Positions 1 to 12,599 of a stretch of DNA of 64,000 nt are shown piece by piece. Under the pieces are notes generated by a model, which was given only the letters and a program-made list of their open reading frames with translations, made no database searches and was not told the DNA's origin. Origin of the DNA: Toxorhynchites rutilus septentrionalis (Eukaryota > Arthropoda > Insecta > Diptera > Culicidae). Location: positions 101,346,904-101,410,903 of the forward strand of contig NC_073745.1 of the NCBI RefSeq assembly GCF_029784135.1. The letters run 5' to 3'. A program made the translations under genes and the position numbers. Each line of letters begins with the position of its first letter. The stretch's first letter is position 1.

Positions 1-1560
1 TTATAAACTTTATGCTGTATCGATACCTGTAAATGATGTCAAAATTAAGCCTATACCTTAAAGAATGTCTGTGGTTTCATTATTCAATTATTTATAACAT
101 AAAAGTTTAGTAAATTTACATTTAAAAATTAAGTGTTCGGAATTTGAGACTGTTCGGAATATGAGACAAAACGGTAATAAGAATCCTCTCTATAGAAGAT
201 CGAAGAGAAAGGAATCGTGTGTTACCCTGCTTAAACAATTTAGCATCATGTTTACCAACGAAATCACAAAAATTATTCAATTTTTCTCCACTAATCGTGT
301 AAATATGATGATATTTATAAATTTTTGCAACGGAGCTTCCAAAATCGATTGCATGTTGAAGATAGTCGTGTGAAATCTCTGCGAATACAACAATGTAAAC
401 CCTGATTCATTCATCAGATATTCATTCTAATAAAATGATTGAAAAAAATGATAGTGGAACATTACGGAATGTAAGAATTATCTGTATACTTACTTATCTG
501 TATAAAATGGTACGTTTGGTCAGCCTACGTAAAAGGGTATCGAATATCGAATACCAAATACAACGATTATGAAACATACTGTGGAATAAACTCAGAGTGA
601 GAATTATTATTTATCATTAATGCATTGATAACTAAAAATCGTGTAATATTTTTTACCATTTCCCCAACGAAACAGAGTTGGTTCATTCAATTTGACAAAC
701 TGTCCTGTGTGCAAGACATCAATTACTCATACAATTCTGACGCAGCGTCAAAAGCATCTCAAACAGATCTCAATAGATAATGTCTCTGAAATATGCTATT
801 TTGTGAGGAATCCTGTTCGTTCTGGAACACAAATATCTCTTTTCAACCTCAAATTTGTACTCATGAAACGATATTTGGATGTTTCACCCGAGAAATAATT
901 GGAACCACAATGCACAATCAGAAATGTTGTTTATAAAAATTGTGGTAATGCAATTAATACATCATACATTAGGCACAGACACCAAATTCGGCAGCAAAAG
1001 CGACTATATTTGAACCACAGGAAGAATTTAATAGGAAATGGGCTGGGAAAACAGATGAATTACTAACATCAAGTTAAAGTTCATAAACTTATCAAGTTTA
1101 TAAGTTATGCAGAGCTTCCGATCGTTTATTTCAAACAGATGCAGCCAGTTTTCGCAGACAAAAAAACTGTTGAAGTGTTTTTTTATAATTTTTAACAATA
1201 TTCTTAGATGAAAGAGACGCTTATGAAGCGAGTCATAATAATAGAATGAAGTTCATGGAATAATTTCCACGGTTCGAAGGAATAAGCAGAGCGAAACCGT
1301 GTGAATGGATAGTAATTTCAAAGTCCACTGAAATTCCCGTAAATAACAAATGAGAGAGGCGATTCCTTCCAGAGGACGAATTTCCTGTCACATTCAGTAC
1401 GAGTGAATCCTATCAACTTGAGGATTAATTTTAGTAACTAAAGTATTCACTATTCACTGACACTTGTTCTTAATTTGTATATATGGTCCAAATTAAAATC
1501 ATTCAAGAAATGGCTCCAAATATATTCAGTTTTCTTTATCACATTCACAGCCCACGCTGA
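1..1560. other. AT-rich stretch without a recognisable gene
   Basis: I see only short reading frames with no protein family I recognise. A short motif, tgttcggaat followed by a purine-rich stretch, occurs twice close together near 135-170. That could be the edge of an old DNA transposon, but no partner end was found. Nothing else in this stretch can be supported. Confidence 0.5.
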
Positions 1561-1689
1561 ACGTTGTTATCATGTTGAATTAAATTGCTTTATGCGACAA
1601 ACTTCGCCCAGTGATGAGGACAAGCTGATACCACCAGCTGAACGAGGTTAGTCGCATAACATCCGCGCAGGCTCCGGTCGAAACTCAAC

Positions 1690-2250
1690 TGATTCCGAGC
1701 TCAAGAGTGATTTCCCCCGGAGCGCTGCCAACCGGACACCGACATTAAAGTACAACTACTGTGATATGACTCCAACTCATATCTCAGTAGAAGTTCCTTT
1801 AACACAAGCATCCATCCCTGAGAGTGGGACTCTCCCTTGATCTCGAAACCACGTTGAGAACCGATCCTACAGTTTTTCACAGTTTCCACTTCACTTTTTT
1901 CCCCGTCATGACGAATAGTGTCCCAGCGAGTCCTTGGATACGAGTGTTCGGTCTAGTCACTAGAATACAACTGTGGTCAACTACAGCGACTAAGCCGACA
2001 ATCGCCCCAGGACTTGGACGCATTTGCTAACCTATCAACACAACCGACAGCACTTTCTGCTTAAACTGCACTTTGCTTCCAGTGCTTTCCGGGCCGACGA
2101 CACCAGGTTGAACTGTTGCTAGTTCAGTTCTCGGACTTTTTTCTTGTTTAATTTGCAACGATGAACTCATAAGCGCTGTCACACCGATCGATCCGAGCAG
2201 CGAACTGTCATGCTAAGCACTTTCCGGTGGGCACTTTATATACGTGACCA
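1690..2250 (-). promoter_or_regulatory. Possible TATA promoter and untranslated first exon
   Basis: Read on the minus strand, TATATAAAG lies at 2242-2234. An initiator-like GCATGA has its A at 2211, 31 nt downstream, which is normal TATA spacing. The following 500 bases are less AT-rich than the surroundings and contain none of the repeats seen elsewhere in the window. They have no long open frame. The arrangement would suit a transcript starting near 2211 and running out of the left end of the window, with coding exons beyond it. This is an inference from motif spacing and composition only. Confidence 0.28.
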
Positions 2251-2559
2251 TTATTTTCTGTCCTGCTAAACAGAACCCGAATGTGGGTCAGTCGGCGGCC
2301 CCCAGGTAGAACCGAGATCGTGATCGCGTGTGCACAGTTTTCATAACATCCAGGTAGTGTTGTTGTGCAGACAGGAGCAAAACAAAAAAAAAAACAGGAA
2401 CGCACCAAACAAAACAATGGCCCCGGCAGGCAACAGACAAACATAAATATTTCCACCCGAATTGGGGTCTTCCACACAAAGGTCGCACACAGCCAATGGC
2501 ACTGGCGACCGGCGACGATGGGTCACAATTTTCTCGGATTTCAGTCCCAAGGCTGTGGA

Positions 2560-4760
2560 TGAGTCATAAAATTCGGTGACAAATTAGCTGGCGAATGGAT
2601 TATCGGTATGAATCACGGTGCTATCTACTTACCGTCGGGCATAGCTTTCCTATCGGCAGGTATCGTTTTTCGAGGACGATAACTGATTTGCATCTAATGT
2701 GAATGTAAAAATGATGGCGCTGGTCGATTGTTTGCCTCGGTCGAGACAATTGAAGATAATTAGACTGCTAAACTATAGAAACTTCATCCAGACGGGTTCG
2801 GCTATCATAAATTACAGATAATTTGTTAAATTACTGTCGGGGCGTTGAATTTCAGGCGACAGATTGTTTTCCATCAGCTTACAAGAAGAATGTTATCAGA
2901 GATTATTCAATTTCCCAAATTTGTTGGTTACGAACTGTACTTTTAATCTCAAAGTAAAACGAAAGGCAAATTAATAAATAAATTCAATAAGAATATCTAC
3001 AATCATTTACCATTTTATATACAACTTAAAATTAGTAAAATTGATGTTGTTCTAATCTGAGTTCTCGATTCAATGATCACGATTTCTCGAACACAACTGT
3101 ACCGATACATAATTATAGGTACGCGAGAGTTTATGCATGACAGTTTAGTAAAAAAATATATTCACTGTAGTCAATTTACAACTGAACTGAAATTATAATA
3201 TCAGTATCTGTCTGAATAACAGTTGTGTGTAATAATTATTCAACCTTTTTTTTAAGCTGTTCGACTATAGACAACGAATTGAACTAACCTATGTTCACAT
3301 TGTTTGAAACACACGAAAGAGCAAGGCTATTCAGTATAATTCATTGTTTATGATAACTCATTATATTTTATTGTTTATGGTAACTCAGTGGTAACTCGTT
3401 TCAGAAATATACACTAGGCCGGGCGATAAGAAATCCATTATTTTTTTGGTAGAGTAAAGCGACCAGCTTCGGCCTATATTTGTAGAATTGTAATCCAGGT
3501 ATTGAGCCACCAGACTTGACACCAGGTGATTTCCCCCAATTCCAGTCTACTGCAAATAATTGTGCTGATAAAGAGAAGTTTTTGAAAATCGCTCATTCAA
3601 GTTTTATGCCGATAGGGACCAGAATTTCAATGAGAAAGGCATTATGGAACAACCTTTAAAATTACAAGTTATCGAAAAAATAGGCGCACATTTGTTCCGA
3701 ATCACATGATTCTAATTGTCCTAATAAAGTCTCGAAGTTTACATAAATCGATTTCTTGTTTTCCCCCAATCTAATAGTGCATCTTATTTATACATTGCAG
3801 CAGGGTGAAATCACAACAAATCCACATTTTCCATCAATTTCGAAGCCATGACCTAACTGTGGCTTCTGTCACAACCAACATCGGTTCTGCTATTATTTAT
3901 GCAAAAACTTGGAAACCGTACAACAAGAAAACTGGGAAAACTTATCATTCAATATTCATCCATTGTCTCAAGCTTCGGAAAAACTTCCGTTCGTTTATCC
4001 AAAGCTATGATAAAAAAAACAGGGAAGAAACATGAACTTCTCGATTCGACTTGCTCAATAGAAATGGAATTTGTATCACCTCGGTTTTGAAGTTCCTCTT
4101 GTCTCGATCGTGGCCTTGTAGCCTTTTCGAGAGGGCTTGGGAGTGAAACAAAACCGGAATAAATGAATGTTTTATCGGAAAACTGTTGCAATTTGTTGTT
4201 TTGTTAGAACTTGTTCTGCTTTCCGATGCAAGCTTCCCTCCGTAAATCGAATTGAACTGAATTGAACTGATTTGCTATCCCAAACGGGAAGAGTTTCCAA
4301 GAAAAGATGCACGACGGATTGGGGGAGTGTTTTGATTAGTTTGTTCGTTTGGTGAGACCCAATCACCGAGGCGACACGTTTTTTTTCTGCTTCCTTGTGT
4401 CATTTCCGAAATAAAGAACTTGATTTAATCTTAAAATCAACTATAAGATCCCTATTATTGATCTAAACCAGGAATACTCAATTCTAAATACTCAATACTC
4501 GGAATGAAGTGGTACCATCGACACCCTATAGCCAAAATTCTTTAAAAATTTTATCTGTTTTTTTTTATTCATGCAAAATATGCAAAAACATTGCGGTTGG
4601 TTAAGTGAGTAAACTTGACATATTTTCAAGTTGGTTCACGTAACACAACTCGTATGGTATCCTCAAAGTTTCTAATAAGAACTTGTGTTATTAATTAATA
4701 GAGGTCGACCATCAAAATCAGTTTTCGTTCATGTCGATTCCTGGGAAACAGATATCGACC
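2560..4760. other. Intergenic stretch, nothing recognised
   Basis: This stretch is AT-rich with stop codons in all frames. The small open frames near 3805-4190 overlap one another on both strands and show no domain signature. I could find no terminal repeats, RNA gene or transposase remnant. Confidence 0.45.
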
Positions 4761-4770
4761 CCATGGAACC

Positions 4771-4830
4771 TTTCTTTTTCTTTCTTTGTTTTAAAGAGGC
4801 TTTAAACTTTTCAGTTCATTCGCCTCTAAA
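4771..4830 (-). mobile_element. 60-bp retroposed fragment (type-B LINE/SINE tail)
   Basis: On the minus strand this reads AGAGGCGAATGAACT, then AGTTTAAAGCCTCT, then an A-rich tail. The same sequence occurs at 22117-22172 and 22591-22645. It is flanked by an imperfect 10-bp direct repeat, ccatggaacc at 4761-4770 and ccaaggaacc at 4831-4840, as expected for a target-site duplication. The AGAGGC and GCCTCT ends can pair in a stem-loop. The fragment matches the tail of longer SINE-like copies (43764-43928) and the apparent 3' end of the older I-clade LINE near 43700. Confidence 0.65.
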
Positions 4831-4840
4831 CCAAGGAACC

Positions 4841-5930
4841 ACTTTGAGAATCCCTGATCTAAACGGTTGTACATGATAAACTGGCGATGTTTTTTGGACT
4901 TGTCTATCGTGAGAATCTCCAAAATTAATCGCATATTCTGTATGACATAAAACTTCATAGTCAGAAAAAAATAATAGAACAGTGTCCATATATTTGAAGT
5001 TCTATTGGGGAAAAACATCCATCCATGTCTCAAAATGCTATAAATATTCGAAGACGACAGCTGATTTTGAAAATGTCGGGTTTCGTTGCAAATAATCACC
5101 ATTTGCGGGAAGTTTTGATTTTCTGTTTCCAATTATGGAAAAGTACAGCTGATGCGCATTGGATGCTTGTGGAAGTTTATGGTGACTCTGTAACATCGAA
5201 TAGATTTAGGTTTGGACGCTTGAAAAGTGGAATTTTAGTGTTAAAGACGAAAAGCACCCGGTTCAACCGGAAAAGTTCGAGGACGAAGAATTATTAAACA
5301 AACTTAAGACTTTTCTCTTTCATGTTCAAGAAACGATATGGTAATAAATGAAATGCGTCAAACAGACACTCCTTATTCATTGACAAAAATGCTCTGAACA
5401 GCCTCTCTTAAAACTCGTAATTGAAGTCATTGTTTGTAGCTCATGTGGTAATGCATTCCAAAAACTAATACCTCTTACAATAATCGAATCCGAGTAATGT
5501 GATGTTCTACATCATTGAATAGCATTTTTTCCCCTTTTTGCGATCTCAGGGGAACAAGTTTGTTGTATAAGTAAATCGGTTGTTGTGTTTTTATTCGTCG
5601 ATATATTAAATGAACAGTCCCCATGTTGGTAAAATTTTCAAACGAGCAGCCTAGTAAAGTGTGTTGTAAATGACGGATTTCGCGCCAACTGGACCAGATG
5701 TTGAAATGACCCTCTCAGAACTCAATTAAACTTTCTGGGCGTGAAGATTTTAATTAATTAAGCAACTTGGCACACTTAGTTTTCCGAAAATTGATCTAGA
5801 CTAAGATATGGGAAGGGAAAAATATTTTTAATAATTTTTAAATATTTTTTTTACTTAGAAATGGTAAGTTCTACAAAAAAGTGTTCTATGGAAGAATTTT
5901 AGGAAAATCTTTGAATTTTCAGAAAAAAAA
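4841..5930. other. Intergenic AT-rich stretch
   Basis: Two overlapping open frames near 4791-5297 on opposite strands show no recognisable domain. From about 5800 the sequence becomes very A/T-rich and runs into the dispersed repeat that starts near 5940. No other feature is supported. Confidence 0.4.
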
Positions 5931-5939
5931 CTGAAAAAA

Positions 5940-6466
5940 ATTTTGAAAATTACATTGAAAAAAAATCGATTTCAAATTTTATGTCAAATTTATATGAAAA
6001 TAATCTGCATACATCTCTCTATCGCATGAACCAATAAAAAATTATAACTTTTTAATTTTACTATTTTTAAAAAATCGGTAAACGCAAAAAAAAACGTTTT
6101 AAACAGCATTTTTGTTTTCAAACGGCCGCCATTTTGTTAAAACCCATGTTTTTGACTTGTGCGAGGTTCATGCCATAGCGACATCTTTACTGATTCAGAA
6201 TCTGTTCGATTTTTTTGTTTAAGATAACCAGAAGGACTGGAATCGTGTACGCCATGGCACAACTTTTTTTTGAACACCCTCACTTCACCAGCATGTAACT
6301 ATTCTAATTATGAATATTTTTTTTCCGTCCTATTTTTGTTTTATTGTTGAAAGATAGATAAACGAATAATGATATAATGGATAGTAAAAATATTCTTTGT
6401 TTTATTTTTACGGAGTTCGAAAAAACGTCCGAAATTCGTGTCTCTACACTAGAATACCCCCTTAAA
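5940..6466. repeat. Dispersed MITE-like repeat, copy A
   Basis: This aligns over most of its length with 14903-15615, including a shared block around ggaatcgtgtacgccatggc. Its right end reads acactagaataccccctta, the inverse of the left end of the copy at 62658 (ttaaggcagtattctagtct). The family therefore seems to have inverted termini beginning TTAAGG..GTATTCTAG. There is no coding capacity. The left limit of this copy is not clear. Confidence 0.6.
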
Positions 6467-6802
6467 ATGGTCATCTAAGATTTTGATGAAATGACAGATA
6501 AATGGTAGGTAAATATTTGCCCAAAAACTCTTCCATACATCGTAACTTGTGCATATTTAAGGCAAATAAGGTTTTTCTAACAAAAAACTTTTTTAAGGTT
6601 TTTTCTCGAAAATTTTCTATTTTTCCTCAAAATGGTCTGTGAATCTTCAATATTTTGCTTAGTGGTATCCTCATCTATACGTCGTTTTTTCTGTGGAACA
6701 TGCCAAATCACTGCCAAACAAGATTCACTAATTCGCATTGTATCATCTTTGGGTATATTCCAGTAAACGTATTTTGTCTATTACAGTTGATTTTTTTTTA
6801 TC

Positions 6803-7221
6803 TCATTTATTTATTTATTAGGCTCATTAGCATTTTAGCTGTAACAGAGCCGGGTTTTAATCGTGTACATGTACATATGTTTATGTTTCTATAAATTGTA
6901 AATTACACGGTAGTTAGTAGTAGCCATTTAGGCGTTAAGTTTTCTGTTCCATTACATTATGGTAAATTACACAGTAGTAGCCATTTAAGCGTAAGGGTAT
7001 TCTTACTGTTCATCCATTGTTCAGCAGACCGGACAGCGGAGACAGTTGATATTGATCATTGTTGAGTCATTTATAGAACAGCAGCCGCAAAGCAGAGCAG
7101 TTGTATGGATGAATCGATCTTATTTCGACCGTGGATCGATTTCCATCGCTGATGATGGTTGCGTGGACGTAGTTATTCTATAACAACACAAAGATGGTCA
7201 ATTGAGGGCCCTGAGTTTGAA
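6803..7221 (-). mobile_element. tRNA-derived SINE copy, head-truncated (type-A tail)
   Basis: This is a third copy of the SINE found intact at 50983-51476 and split at 17855-18472. The minus-strand tail is an ATAAATAAAT run next to GGCTC..GAGCC. The body shares the blocks around gaccggacagcggagacag and gatggatgaatcgatctta. Similarity stops within the tRNA-like head near 7221, so the promoter part is missing. Confidence 0.75.
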
Positions 7222-7759
7222 TACAGTTGATGTTAACCGACGTAGTTTATTTCGGTTACACTTGGGGTTGTTAATACCAGCACTGCATTTGTAATCCTTG
7301 CAAATCCTGGAGATCACGGCTTGACTCATGCTGCTAAACTATGTCACCCTTTCCTTTGTTGAATTCTGATGATTACGTAGAAACAAAATAATGCTATTTA
7401 TTCTCCATCACTTTACATTTGCTGCCGATCACAACTTGTGATTTTCAAACAACTTCAGAGCCATTTTATTCATCCTTTAGGTATCTATACAATCCATTTT
7501 TTGTTATCATATCTACAGTGACCTACAGTGACTCTTAATAGATACCTAAATCTACAACAACTGTTCGATACGAACGATCGATCAATCAAGAGATTTTTGG
7601 CAGATGGCTATTGGTTGAGAGCCGTCGTTGCTCTCTGAATTGAAACATATTGTATTTGACAACAAAAAAGCTAAAACTGCACTTTAGCATCCAAGGGTCA
7701 CCAAATATCCATTTCTAAAAAAAATTAAAATTTTCGAGAAAAAAACACGAAAAAGTTTT

Positions 7760-7970
7760 TGTTAGAAAAACTAAATGCCAATTATATATATGATTAAATT
7801 AGCTGATTAAAATGATTAAATTAGCTTGTAGTGGGAGTGCAATACAAATGCTTAAAATAAGTGGTGGTCATGGTTAAGAAAATTGCTCCGATGGAAACTG
7901 AACTTCGGTTGTTTAGATTATCAAGTAGCAGTTATCGCGCACGACTATCTGAAATATATACGAACCCGTT
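7760..7970 (-). repeat. Degenerate repeat related to 31205-31390
   Basis: Read on the minus strand, a block containing gataatctaaacaaccgaag corresponds to gataatccagacgaccggag in the 30863-32247 element. The match continues through the flanking hundred bases. The B-box-like part is degenerate here. This is an old copy of the same tRNA-like repeat and has no coding capacity. Confidence 0.5.
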
Positions 7971-8495
7971 CGAACAAGACCTTTTTCGGACGTAAACATG
8001 TTGAAGTAATTAGATGCAAGATTTCATGCATCAATCAAATTTATGTCATCAAAGCAACGATGAAAGCTTGATAAGTGATCGTTCGTTAATTGGGCCGAAA
8101 AATGAACACAATTACCGAATTTTTCTCATCGATTGGGCTACAAAACAGTAAAAGCAATACTTCAAATTGAAGATGATATACATACTGCTTTGCGGCCCAG
8201 TTAACACACGCCCTGTTAAAGAGAGGTCCAGTTGAATAAGATCAGTTAGCGAATGACTGTGTGACGAATGATTTCTGTGGTGCGGCAACATGGGAAATTA
8301 TACAGCGAAAAATAATATCAATACTAGGAAGATAGCAGCGATTATCATGCGAGGCCTTAGTAGGACGTATCACGATATGAAATATTTATAAGCTTCATGA
8401 CTCATATTCATAATTCTCAATGATTGAATTCCCTCTGTACTGGATTGAGCAGAAGAACCAATTCGGCTTATGCTCGAATTATCCGAAAAACTGAT

Positions 8496-8851
8496 TTCTT
8501 CCTTCTTCCTTCTTCCTTCTTCCTTCTTCCTTCTTCCTTCTTCCTTCTTCCTTCTTCCTTCTTCCTTCTTCCTTCTTCCTTCTTCCTTCTTCCTTCTTCC
8601 TTCTTCCTTCTTCCTTCTTCCTTCTTCCTTCTTCCTTCTTCCTTCTTCCTTCTTCCTTCTTCCTTCTTCCTTCTTCCTTCTTCCTTCTTCCTTCTTCCTT
8701 CTTCCTTCTTCCTTCTTCCTTCTTCCTTCTTCCTTCTTCCTTCTTCCTTCTTCCTTCTTCCTTCTTCCTTCTTCCTTCTTCCTTCTTCCTTCTTCCTTCT
8801 TCCTTCTTCCTTCTTCCTTCTTCCTTCTTCCTTCTTCCTTCTTCCTTCTTC
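8496..8851. repeat. Heptanucleotide microsatellite (TTCTTCC)n
   Basis: A 7-bp unit, TTCTTCC, repeats about 51 times over 356 bp with essentially no interruption. One strand is pure pyrimidine and the other pure purine. Because seven is not a multiple of three, each frame reads as a 7-residue peptide repeat: EEGRRKK on the minus strand, FFLLPSS on the plus strand. The long open frames over it are products of the repeat, not genes. Near-perfect units suggest recent expansion. Confidence 0.97.
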
Positions 8852-8872
8852 GAATTGTCATCGATACACTCG

Positions 8873-9025
8873 AATCGCTTTTTACGCGGGGGATACGTGG
8901 CGCGTAAATTCCAAAATCAGCATGAAAAACGCGTAGATTCCGAAATCCGCGCAAAAAAACCAAACCACGTGAATTCCGAAATCCGCGTAAAAAACCGCGT
9001 GAAAAAAGCTGCGTAAAAAGCGATT
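8873..9025. repeat. Small inverted-repeat element, 153 bp
   Basis: The left end, AATCGCTTTTTACGC, is matched in inverted orientation by GCGTAAAAAGCGATT at 9011-9025. Internally, two imperfect units of roughly 30 bp containing ttccgaaatccgcg are arranged in tandem. It lies directly beside the heptanucleotide repeat. No target-site duplication could be fixed. Confidence 0.5.
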
Positions 9026-9169
9026 TCAGTGAAATTCGTTTTTCCCCAAAGATTCCTTTTGGTCCGACTGCAGAAATGAAATGGGATTGGGAGAGAAGAA
9101 CATAGTGTTTAGGCGAGCTAGTGAGACCATCTTCCCGTCACTTCGCATTCACAAATAAATGAATTTTCG

Positions 9170-9330
9170 AGCGATTTTATGATTTCAATAGCAAATTTTG
9201 AAGCTATTGAAAGAAGTTTTCGGGTCGACAATTAACAAGCATATAACGCGTAGACATTTTATCTTTCGAATGAAGTGGTTATCATACCATTTCGTACAGC
9301 CGGCAAAGAGGTATGAACGCTCACATTCTG
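9170..9330 (-). repeat. Dispersed repeat fragment
   Basis: The reverse complement aligns with about 26330-26480. Both contain a block around acgcgtagacattttatctt and gaatgaagtg or its complement. It is probably a fragment of the longer inverted-repeat element described at 26226-27205. Confidence 0.5.
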
Positions 9331-10060
9331 GTTGTTCCGGCGTCTTTATCCGTTCCAGCTTGCTTCCGACTTTCAAAAGTTATGAAAAGAGAATTGCATG
9401 GTGGTGTACGAATTCGTGTTTGAATCACTGTATCTCTCTATGTGCAATTTCCGAAAGGCGTGGTACACAAATTACTTAACGCTAAAAATGCGGGATTTGG
9501 ACCCCTCCCTCCCTGAATAGAAAACGAAACAAGAACAATTCGAGGCTCAACGTGTTAAGTATTGAAAATATCATCATAAAGAATCATTTGGCTGGGAGCT
9601 GATGTAAATCTGAGACAAGACTAGATAATAGAGAGGTCGATTCCGGACCAGCTGCTGATTGGTCAATTCTAAAAGGTTGCCAATAATATTTTAAATTCCT
9701 TCTACAGAATGTACTCATGGTAAATACTCTCAAACTAGTTTTCATGATAAAGCATTACAGAAAATTACAATTTGTTGGAAAACATGCAACAATTTTACTT
9801 TACATAATCCAAAAGTAACTATTTACAGAATATATTATACGAAAAACATATGTACGGACGTAAAAAAATAATCTGCTGAAACTTTATCTCAGTTGGAAAC
9901 TTGACGTGGTTCGGCATCCCGGGTTTTCGCACCTGGTCGAAGAAAAATCAAAAAGAAAAGTAAAGGCACTTTTTATGTATCGTCTCAGGTATAAATCGAC
10001 GTCGATTTACACAAAAGTAACTACTCCATGATTCAACGCAGCAGTTCATATCGTTATATA

Positions 10061-10190
10061 GGGTTGGGGAAAAAGAAATGTCGTATTTCTGTTCGAAATT
10101 TGACGCTTTATTTAACATACTTAAAATTATCCAATTTAAGTCAAATATGCGCCGTTTTGTTCGCAAACTTCATTATCTAACGAATAAGAG
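10061..10190 (-). mobile_element. Mariner end fragment
   Basis: It begins GGGTTGGGGAAAAAGAAATG next to a TA, which resembles a mariner terminal repeat. Further in it shares a stretch of about 28 bp (aagtcaaatatgcgccgttt and following bases) with the subterminal part of the mariner at 53981-55088. Only this end is present, followed by unrelated sequence. Confidence 0.55.
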
Positions 10191-10239
10191 ATTCAGGATG
10201 CTCAAGTGACCAGTTTTGTCCACGTCTAGTATTTTTCCA

Positions 10240-11030
10240 ATCTTTTAAGCTTTAGAGTGCTTTTCTCAGCCTCTAGCTGAACATGTTGGTTCAAAGGTAA
10301 CAGAAGAAGGATAGCTTCCAATTCCTTTGAGGGTGTGCTTCGCATTACTCCAGTTATAACAACGCATACCAGTCGTTGGAGTTTGTCTAACTTTTTAGTA
10401 GCTATTATCTCCTTAGTCTTTGGTCACCATACTAATGAGGCATATGATATCCTAGGCCGCACAATCACAGTGTAGACCCAATCATTTTTGGTCTAAGGCC
10501 CCATGTCCTTCCTATCATTTTAGAACATGTCCATAGGACAATGTTGGCCTTACTAAAGATTGAATCTAAGTGTGCGTTCCAGTTCAATTTAGCATCTAGG
10601 ATTACGCCAAGATATTTCACTGGAACGCTGCATTTTATTTTCTCTCCTTCAAGATGAAAGGACTGCAGGTGCAGTTTCTTCTTTTTGGTGAAAGGAACAA
10701 CCGTTGCTTTTGAGGAATTCATACCCAGACCTTCTGTGATACACCATGAGTGTGTAAGGTTTAAGGCCATCTGCATCCTGTTCGATATCACGTCGTCGAA
10801 TTTGTCACGTACCATTATGACTAGATCGTCAGCAAAACCCACGATTTCGAAATCTTTTGCCTCTAAGCTTCCCAGGAGGGATCCAGCAGTAGTGACCAAA
10901 GGAGAGGTGATATAACCCCTCCTTGTGGGCAATCTTTCGTTGCAATCACAGATGTCGACAACCCGCCCAGCTCCGAGGTGATTTGCCTATTTGCGAGCAT
11001 GTTTTGGATCCATTCTACTATTCAGGCATC
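10240..11030 (-). pseudogene. Non-LTR retrotransposon reverse transcriptase fragment
   Basis: The longest open piece (10465-10932) contains GFADDLVIMV, the catalytic box of reverse transcriptase. It is followed by the thumb-side motif PVKYLGVILDAKLNWNAHL, typical of the Jockey/R1/LOA group. Upstream, a different frame gives CPQGGVISPLLW, the conserved segment that normally precedes the FADD box, so a frameshift lies near 10930. Downstream, another frame gives VRPRISYASLVW. There is no start, endonuclease or RNase H here. A matching earlier part of a reverse transcriptase lies at 12600-12785 on the same strand and could belong to the same copy. The exact clade is not resolved. Confidence 0.85.
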
Positions 11031-11484
11031 GAAATATCTTCTTCTCATGGCCTATGCCATTGATAGATAAGAAGTATAATCGAAAGCACGAAACGCGAAA
11101 GCACGGTTTTTCAATTTTTGACACAAGCGTGTGTAACGCTGTGACCAGGACCCGAAATCTACGAAGGTGAAAAATGAAGACTAACTCTACTATCAGTAGC
11201 TTCGCTTCGACTAGGACTACTTCGGCAGTCGCCGTTAACAGAAAGTGAATTGACTAGAAAATGAATTGACGAGCGTTGAGAGCGAGGATGACTGATGAAT
11301 TATTCTAGTCAATACTTATTCTGAATGACGCGACTAATGAATACAAATCTGCTCTTCATTCAACTGACTTCAATCCACACTTCCAGTTCTCCCTGACACT
11401 AATTTCATACCTGCGTACACAATACTATTTTTACGTCCATATAAAGTGAAACGAAAACATGATTTCTGATGCAAAAAAAATTGT

Positions 11485-11610
11485 AAAGAGTTTATCTAGG
11501 ATACGATCGCATATTTTCGACGTAGAACTACGCAATTATATTATGCAATCCACTTGTTTACCACTTCGAATAATATTTTAGAATGCATCAAAATTTTTGT
11601 AATAGATTAT
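11485..11610 (+). repeat. Dispersed repeat, pair with 63030-63180
   Basis: Both copies share tttcgacgtagaactacg and then attatattat.caatccactt with only scattered differences. The conserved block contains the near-palindrome CGTAGAACTACG. There is no coding capacity. It probably belongs to the group of repeats that end in GACGTAG..CTACGTC, seen also at 26228, 27885 and 49988. Confidence 0.55.
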
Positions 11611-12072
11611 GTCCTTCGTTACAAATAAATTTGATGAACGTCTATTTACGTTTGATATGATGCCTAGGACTACCAAAATATGTGAACGGAAGGATTGTCA
11701 AACGATCAATCTGAAATGGCGATTTTCGCAGTTTTCTCAGTTTAAAAGTACGTTTTAGGGAAACATATTCTGGTCTGCACAACGACAAGCGAATACAAAA
11801 GTACTCAACACCAAAAAATACCCCCGACTTGCATGTTTTGACAAAGCGGATTCCCCCAGGCACAACGAACTTAGACAATTATTAGGTATGCTATAAAGGT
11901 CCTCACAGCCAGTTGACTCAGTTGAATATGACTATGCCGAGCCCTGGCTGTGACTGTGGATTTGCCTGATTGGTACGCAAACTGATATTTAGATAAAGGA
12001 CTAACCGGACAGGAATACAGACTTCATGTATTCATGTATTATTAATCATATTATATTATTATATAATATTAA

Positions 12073-12598
12073 ACCCATACCTCGGTTTACGGCCTAGATC
12101 GGTTTCATGAAATTTGGGCCGCAAAGCGAAAACCGTATAAAGAATCAATTATTCTAATACAAATTCATACAAATTCAATCAGCTCGGTTCCATATTTGTC
12201 AAATATGTAACATGGTTTATCATTTAAAATGCATTTTATCTTTTCATTTAAAATTATTTCATTTAAAAAAAATACATCCTTAACATGAATATAAAACATA
12301 CAATACATACATCATACATACATAAAAACCAACAATTATCTATAAATAAAAATGAAACAAATTCATGTTACATAAAATATGTGTATGTATACATACCTAT
12401 TTTTTTGTTGTTGCTTAAGTTATAGTCTCGCAAATGTTTTTCCACTTCTGTACTATATTGATATTTGAACCAATCCTCAATTTTTTTTTGCAGTTATAAC
12501 GAAACATTTTGGGCCGTAAATCAAAAACGTGCTTTAGTTGAAGAGGGTCGTTATAGCAAAATGCCGTATAAAGAGCGGCCGTATAGCGAGGTATGGGT
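12073..12598. repeat. MITE-like element with ACCCATACCTCG ends
   Basis: The left end, ACCCATACCTCGGTTTACGG, is matched in inverted orientation at the right end (cgaggtatgggt at 12587-12598). A related end fragment lies at 18540-18675. The 526 bp between the ends have no coding capacity. The element abuts the reverse-transcriptase relic at 12600, so it may have inserted into that LINE copy. The target-site duplication is not clear. Confidence 0.6.
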
Positions 12599-12599
12599 G

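Noticed and set aside
2208..2550. Three overlapping minus-strand open frames as a gene
   Set aside because: They occupy different frames over the same bases with no motif. The region is better explained as promoter/leader or non-coding.
8370..8963. Long open frames over the heptanucleotide repeat on both strands, encoding EEGRRKK or FFLLPSS repeats
   Set aside because: They arise only because the 7-bp repeat lacks stop codons. There is no non-repetitive coding flank and no plausible start context.
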